From assembly GCA_020444475.1 (NCBI GenBank), contig JAHLKV010000005.1:186001-250000 (forward strand): a stretch of 64,000 nucleotides of DNA, written 5' to 3'. The notes below the pieces were generated by a model. It did no database searches. It was given only the letters and a program-made list of their open reading frames with translations, and was not told the DNA's origin. This DNA is from a bacterium (lineage in GTDB: Bacteria; Zixibacteria; MSB-5A5; GN15; FEB-12). Positions 55,601-62,763 of this stretch are shown piece by piece (within the stretch, counting starts at the first letter, position 1; each line of letters starts with the position of its first letter). A program made the position numbers and the translations under genes.

Positions 55601-55727
55601 CGAACTGACCGACGCGATCGCAAAACACGATGAATTGGAAGATGAGTATATCCGGCTGATCGAAGAGATGTCGGATTACGAGCGTGACCGGTTGTACCGG
55701 TCATACTATCGCAGTCGGCGCGACTAA
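52692..55727 (+). CDS. BlaR1-like M56 membrane metallopeptidase with a long repeat tail
   Basis: 1011 residues. Membrane helices at about 25-42, 48-70, 153-180 and 370-388. The M56 zinc site is LLHELAHLIRRDDW (about 256-269) with the third ligand Glu in NREIACDDAVV (about 300). After the last helix the protein has no penicillin-binding sensor domain. Instead there is a Pro-Ser-Val-rich linker (about 460-497, VPSVPxxPSVP), a ~140-residue strand-rich region, and from about 650 to 1000 eleven repeats of about 34 residues each containing SDY(D/E/V/M)xxxxL. Presumed job: sense an envelope signal and cleave the BlaI-type repressor. Ends before a terminator at 55753. Confidence 0.88.
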   Translation: MMEQLFTTITEYSSTLLQAVVDSLPPSIILAALVGVVFRFTNWLNARARYVVLWTVLATIVTMPGLILGWTTFQEWRATNVPSAAAMHQLERHAQSYEYDAPGTLISYRVGDVGRQTVVAQTDQPAREQPDLRTEIGPSAAGVQQAAGERSISDLLFSLMPISIAALWLIVSVWFLVGLAVSYHHLRVILGDSKPAPDYLANRLHRWVSLTGCRRRVSVRTSARLTSPAATGFHRGTVLLPEALVGHLSSEELDSILLHELAHLIRRDDWSRLFEQVLLALTFFNPAVHWLIRQLDLNREIACDDAVVARLQEPAAYARTLAKLASVDDGRTRLALSPGAVLTKKHIFARFAMILNNKRRVTTGLPKVSLALTILTIFATGALLIQTPSVLAVPRATVSFDDLVDHFTPPTEPEPSEQEFDVSTTEQPVVFSEQDWDEVFAAAVEADPEPEDRPDRDRAPRSVPSVPAAPSVPSVPSVPATPSVPSVPAVPGVPAAPTVAMRSGGGFGDLVEWFSGGGSHSISTTREDDGTTRIAIKEDGHKIKIEYVGEIEFTDDDRGIKSIAAGGYLELEERVSGDRRRLLIEPTRDGLDYAYFEDGRSAEYDDEAKDWAGDLLIRAIRSTGLGAEARVRRIRQDKGIEGVLDEIQMIRSDYVKRVYVDALLESGPISDDEAADLLHIVERDIDSDYDKAEVLIRLADEGYSGDKYTAAYADAVATIDSDYDTRRVLSASLLQDDLDPKVVEELLMMADRMDSDYEKAELLIDMAPKIDQDSDHLRAFFEALRGIDSDYETRRTLDALALRRTLEPDMAELLLEIAFDMDSDYEKAELLISLADAWDGDDNLMELYLEAAAGITSDYDRRRALTELNLGSGGSKSAKIYQRAIEATAAMSSDYDKAEYLRTLAAYCAEDKELRLQYLEACQSISSDYDMKRTMVEVLDYGKDDPEFLRAALRAASRISSDYERAQVLDELTDAIAKHDELEDEYIRLIEEMSDYERDRLYRSYYRSRRD
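54645..55690 (+). repeat. Eleven-copy ~34-codon protein repeat inside the M56 gene
   Basis: SDY triplets are encoded at about 54645, 54749, 54850, 54951, 55053, 55155, 55260, 55365, 55469, 55570 and 55672, spacing 101-105 bases. Units with SDY(D/E)KAE tend to alternate with units with SDY(D/E)(T/R)RR, so the higher-order period is about 68 residues in the middle of the array. Predicted to be two-helix repeats forming an alpha-solenoid. Confidence 0.85.
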
Positions 55728-55742
55728 TGCCGACACGTTCTA

Positions 55743-56789
55743 TCAATCCCCGGCGCGGTTGCTCGACAGGGCAGCCGCGCTTTTTTGCTGGCTGCTGAAG
55801 TGGTGAACGTGGTCGAACTCGGTGCGGAACCACTCGATGGCGTCGACCACCTCGGCCGCGCTGGTAACACTTTCCAGGCGATGACGAAGCTCGCGGGAGC
55901 CGAAAAAGCCGGTGGTATGTGCAAGCAGGTGCTTGCGCATGATCACGAAGTTCTTTTTCGGGCCGAATATGTTCTCGTACGTCAGGCTGTGTTCGGTGAG
56001 CAACTGCAGACGGTCGTGGACTGTGATCTGGTCTGGAGTTATCGAGCGGTCGAACAACCAGGCGTTGCCGTAGATCGCTCGTCCGAGCATGGCGCCGTCC
56101 ATACCGTTTTCGGCGATCAACTGATCAGCGTGGACGAGATCGCGAATATCGCCGTTGCCGATGATCAGCGTCCCGGTACCTTTGGCCTGCCGAACCGCAG
56201 CGGGCATCACTTCCCAGTGGGCCGGGACGTTCGACATCTCCTTGCGCGTCCGAAGGTGCAGGGTGACTGCAATCGGCTCCGCTTCCAGCAGGTGCCCCAA
56301 CCACTCCTCGAGAACGATCTCCCGATAGCCGATTCGCGTCTTCACCGACACCGGCAGGGGATGGGCACCCTCCTTGACGGCCTGAATGATCTCTTTGGCG
56401 AGTTCGGGGGTTTCGATCAGCGCGGAGCCGCACCCCGTTCTGACCACCTTCTTGACGGGACAGCCCATATTGATGTCGACACCATCGAATCCGATCTCGC
56501 GACAGATCCTTGCTGCCCGGTGCATGTTCTCCGGCTTCTCGCCGAATATCTGCGCGACCACCGGGCGTTCCGATTCATCGAAATAAAGCAGGCGCATGAG
56601 GTTGGGCAAACCGCGTTCCGAAGAGAGCCCATCGGCCGAGACAAACTCCCCGAATATGACATCCGGCTTGCCGCGTCGCGCCACTACCCGCCGAAAGGCG
56701 GCGTCGGTGACGTCCTCCATCGGCGCCAGTGCATAGAACGGCTGCGGGAGGTTGGCCCAGAATCCTGCATTTTCACCCAACTTTTTCAT
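55743..56789 (-). CDS. tRNA-dihydrouridine synthase
   Basis: Flavoenzyme reducing uridines in tRNA. 348 residues: APMEDVTDAAFRRVVARRG (about 21-39, FMN site), DINMGCPVKKVVRTGCGSALIETP (catalytic Cys in RTGCGSAL, about 118), VSVKTRIGY, and IGNGDIRD with GAMLGRAIYGNAWLFD at the C-terminal phosphate-binding part. DusB-like by pattern. Start ATG 56789 fits a TATATT seven bases upstream (leaderless). The much longer open frame to 57131 is a shadow over the next gene. Confidence 0.93.
   Translation of the reverse strand: MKKLGENAGFWANLPQPFYALAPMEDVTDAAFRRVVARRGKPDVIFGEFVSADGLSSERGLPNLMRLLYFDESERPVVAQIFGEKPENMHRAARICREIGFDGVDINMGCPVKKVVRTGCGSALIETPELAKEIIQAVKEGAHPLPVSVKTRIGYREIVLEEWLGHLLEAEPIAVTLHLRTRKEMSNVPAHWEVMPAAVRQAKGTGTLIIGNGDIRDLVHADQLIAENGMDGAMLGRAIYGNAWLFDRSITPDQITVHDRLQLLTEHSLTYENIFGPKKNFVIMRKHLLAHTTGFFGSRELRHRLESVTSAAEVVDAIEWFRTEFDHVHHFSSQQKSAAALSSNRAGD
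55753..55786 (+). terminator. Terminator of the BlaR1-like gene, inside the dus 3' end
   Basis: A ten-base stem GCGCGGTTGC/GCAGCCGCGC (one G-U pair), loop of eight, followed by TTTTTT. It overlaps the last codons of the convergent dus gene. Confidence 0.88.
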
Positions 56790-56796
56790 GGCGCCC

Positions 56797-56802
56797 AATA
56801 TA
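56797..56802 (-). promoter_or_regulatory. -10 box of dus
   Basis: TATATT on the minus strand at 56802-56797, seven bases before ATG 56789. The -35 is poor. Matches the leaderless arrangement. Confidence 0.5.
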
Positions 56803-56904
56803 ACAAAAAAACCACCTTCGAGTTTAGATTTTCCGGCGAGAGATGTCCGCCGGCGTCCGGGCACTGGATTGACTTCGACGCGTTGTACAGATACAGGAGG
56901 ACAC

Positions 56905-57444
56905 ATGCGAACAAACATACTAACCATAACGGCAGCAGTGACATTGACTGCCGCCCTGATAATCGCCGGCGGATGCAGGAAACAGCAACGCCTCGAAACC
57001 GAGACCGACCTTGAATCCGAACCCGCTTCGGGAACGGAGATCCTGCCCGCCGCGGCCGATTCGTTCGAACCGGCGATGTTGATCGGCGGCGAGGAAGTCC
57101 GGCTCGAAGCGTACCTGTGGCGCGATTTCATGCCCGGACCGGGTGCTCCAACAGACGGTCATCGGCTTCGGGGTGTGGTGAGGGTCTTCTCGGTGGACGG
57201 CCAACGAATCAACGATGAGATCGATATCGAATACGTCTGGCTGAAACACAATGACTCACTCTGGGGTGTCGCACTGCCCGCGCCGGCGCCGGTCGATCCG
57301 CCATCGCGAGTTGAGAAATCTTTCGCCGGCGGACCGGAGTGGCCGACCGGAACCCCGGTCGCTGTTATTGTCAAACTGGTCGACCGGAAGGGGCTGACCA
57401 GCTACCTTCGAGTGAACGAGGTAGAGATCGTGAAGACGCAATAG
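56905..57444 (+). CDS. Lipoprotein of unknown function
   Basis: 179 residues from ATG 56905, with AGGAGG upstream. Signal with lipobox AGGC at about 20-23 (LTAALIIAGGCRKQQ). The mature part is about 155 residues and strand-rich (RLRGVVRVFSVDGQRINDEIDIEYVWLKH ... VAVIVKLVDRKG), maybe an Ig-like fold. No family recognised. Confidence 0.8.
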   Translation: MRTNILTITAAVTLTAALIIAGGCRKQQRLETETDLESEPASGTEILPAAADSFEPAMLIGGEEVRLEAYLWRDFMPGPGAPTDGHRLRGVVRVFSVDGQRINDEIDIEYVWLKHNDSLWGVALPAPAPVDPPSRVEKSFAGGPEWPTGTPVAVIVKLVDRKGLTSYLRVNEVEIVKTQ

Positions 57445-57478
57445 AGATCACGTAGAAGATTCTGATTATCAAGAGAAA

Positions 57479-57518
57479 GTGCCGCCGGGCGGGATTGTCC
57501 GGCGGCACTTCTATTTTT
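57479..57518. terminator. Bidirectional terminator
   Basis: Perfect ten-base stem GTGCCGCCGG/CCGGCGGCAC with a ten-base loop. Plus side is followed by TTCTATTTTT, minus side by TTTCTCTT. It serves the lipoprotein gene and the convergent RND gene. Confidence 0.88.
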
Positions 57519-57544
57519 GAGACAGCCCTGCGGCGTATCAGAAG

Positions 57545-60500
57545 TTATTTGCCCTGGTCCTCTTCGAAAGCCGGTGTCGTGCTGACAGCGGTTGCGTTGC
57601 GTCCAAACAGTGCCTTCACCTTGATCACCGCCTCAACACTAAACGCAAACACCAGCGGCGTGAGCACCAGCGTAAAGATCGACGACAGCGCCAGTCCGCC
57701 GACCACCACCGATCCGAGGCCCCGGTACAACTCCGATCCCGCGCCGGGCATGATGACCAGCGGCAGCATGCCGAGCACCGAAGTCGCGGTCGACATGAAG
57801 ATCGGTCGCACGCGGACACGCACCGACTCCTTCACCGCGCTTCGCGGGTCAAGCCCCTCGCGCATCGATTGCAGCGCCTGATACACGATCAGGATCGAGT
57901 TGTTAATCACCGTACCGATAAGGATCACGAAGCCAAGCATGGTAAGCACATCGAGACCCTGGTGCGAGTCGAACATCCGCACCGTCTGCAGTCCGAGGAC
58001 GCCGCCGAATGTCGCCAGCGGAACCGTAACCAGAATTACTATCGGGTACGTAAACGACTGGAACAGCGCGGCCAGCAGCAGATAGGTAAGCAGCACCGCC
58101 ATATGGAAGTTCTCCAGCAGGGCGACCCGGAGTTTGGTCAGGTCATCGGCGGCGCCGGACAGCGAGATATCGTAGAGCCCGCCAACCTGCCCCTGGGCGC
58201 GAAGCGGTTCGACAATCTGCCCTTCGATTCTGCCAATCGCATCTTCGAGTGAGATGTCATCGCTGAGCTGCACCAGCACCGAGACAGCGCGCTGCCGTTC
58301 GACATGGTTGATCGTCACCGGTCCCTGCATCTGGCGTATGTTGGCGATATCTCCGAGCGTGATGACATGTCCGGTGGGTGCGGCCAGCGGCAGCTGCGCG
58401 ATATCCTGGGTGTGCTGCGTCCATTCATCGCGCCCCTTGAGCACCAGATCGATTTCGCGACCGTTGTGCCGATACTCACTGACAATCGCGCCGTCGACCA
58501 GCGCGTTAACCTGCTGACCGATCTCAGCGGCGTTGAAGCCGACATCGGCTGCCCGCACGCGATCCGGGTAGACACGCACTTCAGGGTTACCCAGGTCGAG
58601 ACCGGGAATCGGGCGGGCCGACGAGTTGGGCAGGACCTGTCCGACCTGCATAAACACCTGTCGGGCGATAGTCAGCACCTTGTTGAGGTCCGGGCCGGTA
58701 ATATCGACCTGCACCGAGCGCGTTCCCGAGAAACTCCCCGAAAACAGCGAGCGCTGGTTGGCGATTCCAAATGCGCCGGGAATAGTCTGCAGGACGCCGT
58801 TGGCGACCGGAAGCAACTCACGGCCGCGCGTCTGATCGCGCGATGCCATCCCCATGAATGCCTGGTTGGGCAACGCCACGAAGAAGAAGTTGTCGATACC
58901 GCCCCCCGGCAGGTCCTTCGCCTCTTCAGGAGGTGTCTCCCACAGGTTTCGAATCTGCGACTCGATGCTCTCACCTACCCCGACCATTTCATCGAGATTG
59001 TAGCCGGGCGGGGGGAGAATGAATCCAAATATCAGATTCTCGTTACCGTTCGGCAGATACTCGGCATCGGGAAGCATCACAAACGTCAGCCCCATGCAGA
59101 CACCGATCATGCCGAGGATAGTCGCCAGCCGCCGCTGCCATCTGGCATTGACATAATCCACGAGATGTGATACCTGCTCCGAGAAGCGGTCGAGTCGGGT
59201 CTTTTTGCCGTTGGTCAGTTTGGTCGATGTCTTTAGTATGCGCGAGGAGGCGGTCGGTATCACCGTCATCGAAACGATCAGCGAGATCACGATGGCACTC
59301 GAGATCGCGATAGCGATATCTCGGAACAGCTGTCCCGCGCGCTCCTCGATAAACACCACCGGGAGGAAGACCGCCACGGTAGTGATGGTCGAGGCAAGCA
59401 CCGCCCCCCAGACTTCCTGCGTCCCATCGATTGCCGCCTGCATCTTTCCTTTACCCATCTGCATGTGGCGGTAGATGTTTTCCAGTACCACAATCGAAGC
59501 ATCAACCACCATACCGACGGCAAACGCCATACCGGCGAGCGAAATCACGTTGATAGTACGGCCCAGCAATGACATGGTCACGAACGTCGTGACAACAGAG
59601 ATCGGTATAGACAGCCCGATAATCAGGATCGACGTTGCCGAGCGGAGGAAGAGGAAGAGCACCAGCACCGCCAGCGCCGATCCTAGGTAGAGGTTGTTGA
59701 AGACCAGGTCGATCGCCGAGTTGATATAGCCCTTCTGATTGTACACGTTGGTCATCTTCAGGCCGCGCGGTTCGAGCACTTCGCGATTGATATTGTCGAC
59801 CTGCTCCAGCAGGTTCTGGGTCACTTCGAGCACGTTGGCGCCGAGCTGTCGCTGGGCGTTGAGCGCCATCGACGGACGTCCCAGATGTCGCACCTGCGCG
59901 ACCGCCTTCTGGTGCTCCAGCGCAACCTCGGCAACATCGCCCACCCGGATCGGGATACCGTCGCGTATCGTGATAACGGTTTGCTCGACCTGTTCGGGTG
60001 ATTCGAACCGCGAGATGGTGCGGACGACATAGCGACGTTTCCCTTCGCCGAAGTCGCCGCCCGAAATGTCGAGATTTTGTGATCGAAGGGCCGCGATCAC
60101 CTGATTGATCGTGATACCCGATGAGGCCAGCAGCTCCGGATCGAATTTTACATGCAGTTCATCGTCCAGGCCGCCGTAGACGTTGATCGCGGCGACCCCA
60201 TTGACGCGTTCGAGCCGCGGCTTCACTATCTCATCGATCAGCGAATACTCATGCGGAACATAGATGTCGTCGCGCGTGCCGCTTACCACGAACCAGGCGA
60301 TGATGTTCTCCATGTTCCCGGTCGAAGTGACTACCGGCCGATCGGCGTTTTCGGGGTACTCCGGCACTTCATTCAGTTTGTTCGTGACGCGGACGACCGC
60401 GCCGGTGATATCGGTGCCGACCGGAAACTCCAGAGTGATTTCTCCCTGACCGTCGGAAGAACTCGAGTTCATTTCGACCAATCCCTCGACCGACTTCAGG

Positions 60501-60709
60501 TATTCCTCCTGCTTGTCGACGATCTCCTTCTCTATTTCTTCGGGAGAGGCGCCCGGCCAGGCAGTGGTGACGGTGATAAACGGCTGCTCGACATCGGGCG
60601 TGAGCTGAATCGGCACGCCCGAGATCGCGATCAGGCCGCCGAGGACGGCGATCAACACACCGACCGTGACCGTCACCGGATACTGAATAGCACTTCTTAT
60701 TAAGTTCAC
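57545..60709 (-). CDS. RND-family efflux pump permease (AcrB/HAE1-type)
   Basis: 1054 residues, the normal length of a trimeric inner-membrane proton-driven exporter. First helix IQYPVTVTVGVLIAVLGGLIAIS. The porter domains contain PGASPEEIEKEIVDKQEE. Helix 4 carries AFAVGMVVDASIVVLENIYRHM, with the paired acidic/Asp residues of the proton relay (VVDASIVV), and the C-terminal half has the repeat of the fold ending in helices around LGFVILIGTVINNSILIVYQAL. Partner adaptor gene lies 42 bases upstream. No TolC-like outer-membrane factor is in the window. Substrate unknown. Confidence 0.95.
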   Translation of the reverse strand: MNLIRSAIQYPVTVTVGVLIAVLGGLIAISGVPIQLTPDVEQPFITVTTAWPGASPEEIEKEIVDKQEEYLKSVEGLVEMNSSSSDGQGEITLEFPVGTDITGAVVRVTNKLNEVPEYPENADRPVVTSTGNMENIIAWFVVSGTRDDIYVPHEYSLIDEIVKPRLERVNGVAAINVYGGLDDELHVKFDPELLASSGITINQVIAALRSQNLDISGGDFGEGKRRYVVRTISRFESPEQVEQTVITIRDGIPIRVGDVAEVALEHQKAVAQVRHLGRPSMALNAQRQLGANVLEVTQNLLEQVDNINREVLEPRGLKMTNVYNQKGYINSAIDLVFNNLYLGSALAVLVLFLFLRSATSILIIGLSIPISVVTTFVTMSLLGRTINVISLAGMAFAVGMVVDASIVVLENIYRHMQMGKGKMQAAIDGTQEVWGAVLASTITTVAVFLPVVFIEERAGQLFRDIAIAISSAIVISLIVSMTVIPTASSRILKTSTKLTNGKKTRLDRFSEQVSHLVDYVNARWQRRLATILGMIGVCMGLTFVMLPDAEYLPNGNENLIFGFILPPPGYNLDEMVGVGESIESQIRNLWETPPEEAKDLPGGGIDNFFFVALPNQAFMGMASRDQTRGRELLPVANGVLQTIPGAFGIANQRSLFSGSFSGTRSVQVDITGPDLNKVLTIARQVFMQVGQVLPNSSARPIPGLDLGNPEVRVYPDRVRAADVGFNAAEIGQQVNALVDGAIVSEYRHNGREIDLVLKGRDEWTQHTQDIAQLPLAAPTGHVITLGDIANIRQMQGPVTINHVERQRAVSVLVQLSDDISLEDAIGRIEGQIVEPLRAQGQVGGLYDISLSGAADDLTKLRVALLENFHMAVLLTYLLLAALFQSFTYPIVILVTVPLATFGGVLGLQTVRMFDSHQGLDVLTMLGFVILIGTVINNSILIVYQALQSMREGLDPRSAVKESVRVRVRPIFMSTATSVLGMLPLVIMPGAGSELYRGLGSVVVGGLALSSIFTLVLTPLVFAFSVEAVIKVKALFGRNATAVSTTPAFEEDQGK

Positions 60710-60751
60710 GCTTACTTTCCTGTGTTAGCCCATCGACAGCATGACTGTCGA

Positions 60752-61873
60752 TCAGTCACTGACTCTCTGAGACAACTGCTGTTTCCCGGCATCGTCATTC
60801 GCTCCATCGTCGGTTCGCACCGGGGCGCCGGGGTAAATTCGTTCGTTGCCGCGTACAACCACCGGCATGCCGGCCACGAGGCCCTCACCCTTGACGGCGA
60901 CCATTTCACCGTCGGCCGACATCACCTGCACCATAATCGGAGCCGCTGCTCCGTCATGAATGGTGTAAAGCATGGTTCTGGATCCGTCGCGGACAACCGC
61001 ATCTTTGGATACCGCGAGGCTGGTGAACTGGTTGTTGAGGTTGAGTATCGACCGGACCAGTTTCCCGCCGCCAAGCGAGCCCTGGCCGTTCGGCACCTGG
61101 ATGATAACCGGGAAGGTATGGGTCTCCGACGCCGCCGAGCGCGCGATACCGGTCACTGTGCCGGTCAGTGTCTCGCCGGGTAGATTGGAGGTCTCGATGC
61201 CTACCGGGCTGCCGATCGAGAGCTGACCGTAGTACCGCTCCGGCAGGTCGACCGTTACGGTGATCGACGACAGATCGATCATCTCAAAGACCGGCGTTCC
61301 CATATTGACCCACTCACCGACATCGACTGTCCGACGAAGCGTGTAACCGGAGTAGGGCGCTCGGATCGTGCACTGATCGAGATCGAGGGCCAGTTTGGCT
61401 CGTTCGGCGTCCAACTGGCCGTACCGAGCCTCGGCCGAGATCGCCCAGGCGCGAGCGCTGTCGATCGTGCTTTGCGGCACCAGGCTCTGCGAGAAAAGTT
61501 CTTCGACGCGCTTGTGATTTTGCTCAGCAAGAAAGGCCTGCTGTTTCACCTGCTCCGCTTCGGCCTGCTTCGACCGAAGAGCCAGCACGATGCGGCTGGT
61601 ATCGATCGTAACCAGCGCGGCGCCCTTCTTCACCGGGTTGCCTTCAGCAGCATCGATCGATACCACGCGTCCCGTAACTTCGGACACAATCCGGCTGGTG
61701 ATACGGGCCTCGGTGCGGCCGATCAAAGTGATCTGGTCGTGAAACTCACGCTCGATCACCGGCTCGGTCTTCACGAGCGTAGCGGGCGGTCCCTGAGCCG
61801 GCAGGCTCGAACCAACCAGGACAAAAAGTGCCGTCAGGGCGGCGCGCTTTACGGACGTATAGGTCAGGGTCAT
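60752..61873 (-). CDS. RND efflux periplasmic adaptor (membrane fusion protein)
   Basis: 373 residues. Signal peptide at about 1-26 (ending LPAQ). Barrel-sandwich/lipoyl halves SRIVSEVTGRVVSIDAAEGNPVKKGAALVTID and DQCTIRAPYSGYTLRRTVDVGEWVNMGTPVFEM bracket a helical hairpin (about 85-145). Beta-barrel and membrane-proximal domains follow. Bridges the RND permease to an outer-membrane channel. First gene of the two-gene operon. Confidence 0.93.
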   Translation of the reverse strand: MTLTYTSVKRAALTALFVLVGSSLPAQGPPATLVKTEPVIEREFHDQITLIGRTEARITSRIVSEVTGRVVSIDAAEGNPVKKGAALVTIDTSRIVLALRSKQAEAEQVKQQAFLAEQNHKRVEELFSQSLVPQSTIDSARAWAISAEARYGQLDAERAKLALDLDQCTIRAPYSGYTLRRTVDVGEWVNMGTPVFEMIDLSSITVTVDLPERYYGQLSIGSPVGIETSNLPGETLTGTVTGIARSAASETHTFPVIIQVPNGQGSLGGGKLVRSILNLNNQFTSLAVSKDAVVRDGSRTMLYTIHDGAAAPIMVQVMSADGEMVAVKGEGLVAGMPVVVRGNERIYPGAPVRTDDGANDDAGKQQLSQRVSD

Positions 61874-62138
61874 GCGCTCGATATCCTCTCATGATATTGT
61901 TCAGCAGTATTTCCCTTAAACGAAATCACTGCCGAATTGTTTACCAGTTGGGTCCACTTCGTCCAAAAATGTGACGTGCCGGTCGGCACTAATGCTCGGT
62001 GAACGGCGTATCCGGCGCCGCGAGGAGTGCCAAAAATGGACTTTCACAGTCCGAAATAGGCCCTGGTTGGGATCAAATTCCGCGTATCTGTGGTTAAGAG
62101 AAGGACAATCACAGTCCGGGGCCAAAGAAGGATACACT

Positions 62139-62672
62139 ATGATACCGTCGATGTACGACCGCGAGGCGGTCGCGTTTATGTGGAAAGAATTGCAGGATAT
62201 AGGGGTTACGCCTTTGCAGACGGCTGAGGCTGTCGACCGGTTTCTGCAACAGAATGAAGGAACGGCGCTGGTGGTGGTCAATTCAGTGTGCGGATGTGCG
62301 GCAGGAATGGCTCGACCGGCGGTCGCCCTTGCCCTGCAGAACAGCGTGATACCGGACCGCATGGCAACCGTGTTCGCCGGCGTTGATATGGAGGCGACTC
62401 AGCGGGCTCGCGAGGCGATGCCGAACATTAAACCCTCCTCGCCATCGGTTTTTCTCTTCAAGAACGGCGAACTGGTCCACGCCGTCCACCGGCAGGATAT
62501 CGAAGGGCACCGTCCACAGGACGTCGCGGAGAACCTCATCGCCGCGTTCAACAAGCACTGCTCCGCCAAAGGACCCTCGGTTTCACCCGACGTTGTCACC
62601 GAGGTCTTCAATCTGACCGTCGGTCCGGCCTGCGGTTCGTCATATGAGAAAGATAAGCGAGTCGGCAACTAG
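62139..62672 (+). CDS. BrxA/BrxB-family bacilliredoxin
   Basis: 177 residues. Thioredoxin-like fold of the DUF1094 family: MYDREAVAFMWKELQDIGVTPL, the active-site CxC in LVVVNSVCGCAAGMARPA (about 51-53), SPSVFLFKNGELVH, and a C-terminal extension of about 30 residues with an extra Cys (GPACGSSY). In Firmicutes such proteins remove bacillithiol from protein thiols; here bacillithiol use is unproven. AAGAAGGA precedes the ATG. Confidence 0.9.
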   Translation: MIPSMYDREAVAFMWKELQDIGVTPLQTAEAVDRFLQQNEGTALVVVNSVCGCAAGMARPAVALALQNSVIPDRMATVFAGVDMEATQRAREAMPNIKPSSPSVFLFKNGELVHAVHRQDIEGHRPQDVAENLIAAFNKHCSAKGPSVSPDVVTEVFNLTVGPACGSSYEKDKRVGN

Positions 62673-62704
62673 CCGGCCGCTTTCCGCCCAGGGACAGGCA
62701 AGCG

Positions 62705-62747
62705 AAGGGCCGCGGTCGACGTTGTCGACGCGGCCCTTTTGGTTTCT
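62705..62747. terminator. Bidirectional terminator between convergent genes
   Basis: A long stem AAGGGCCGCGGTCGAC / GTCGACGCGGCCCTT (one bulged base), loop GTT, followed by TTTTGGTTT on the plus side. It lies between the bacilliredoxin gene and the convergent secreted-protein gene. Confidence 0.85.
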
Positions 62748-62763
62748 CTCACAGCAGGTCCGA

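Noticed and set aside
55743-57131. 462-codon version of the dus gene
   Set aside because: The N-terminal extension overlaps the opposite lipoprotein gene, and the Dus fold begins after ATG 56789, which also has a fitting -10 box.
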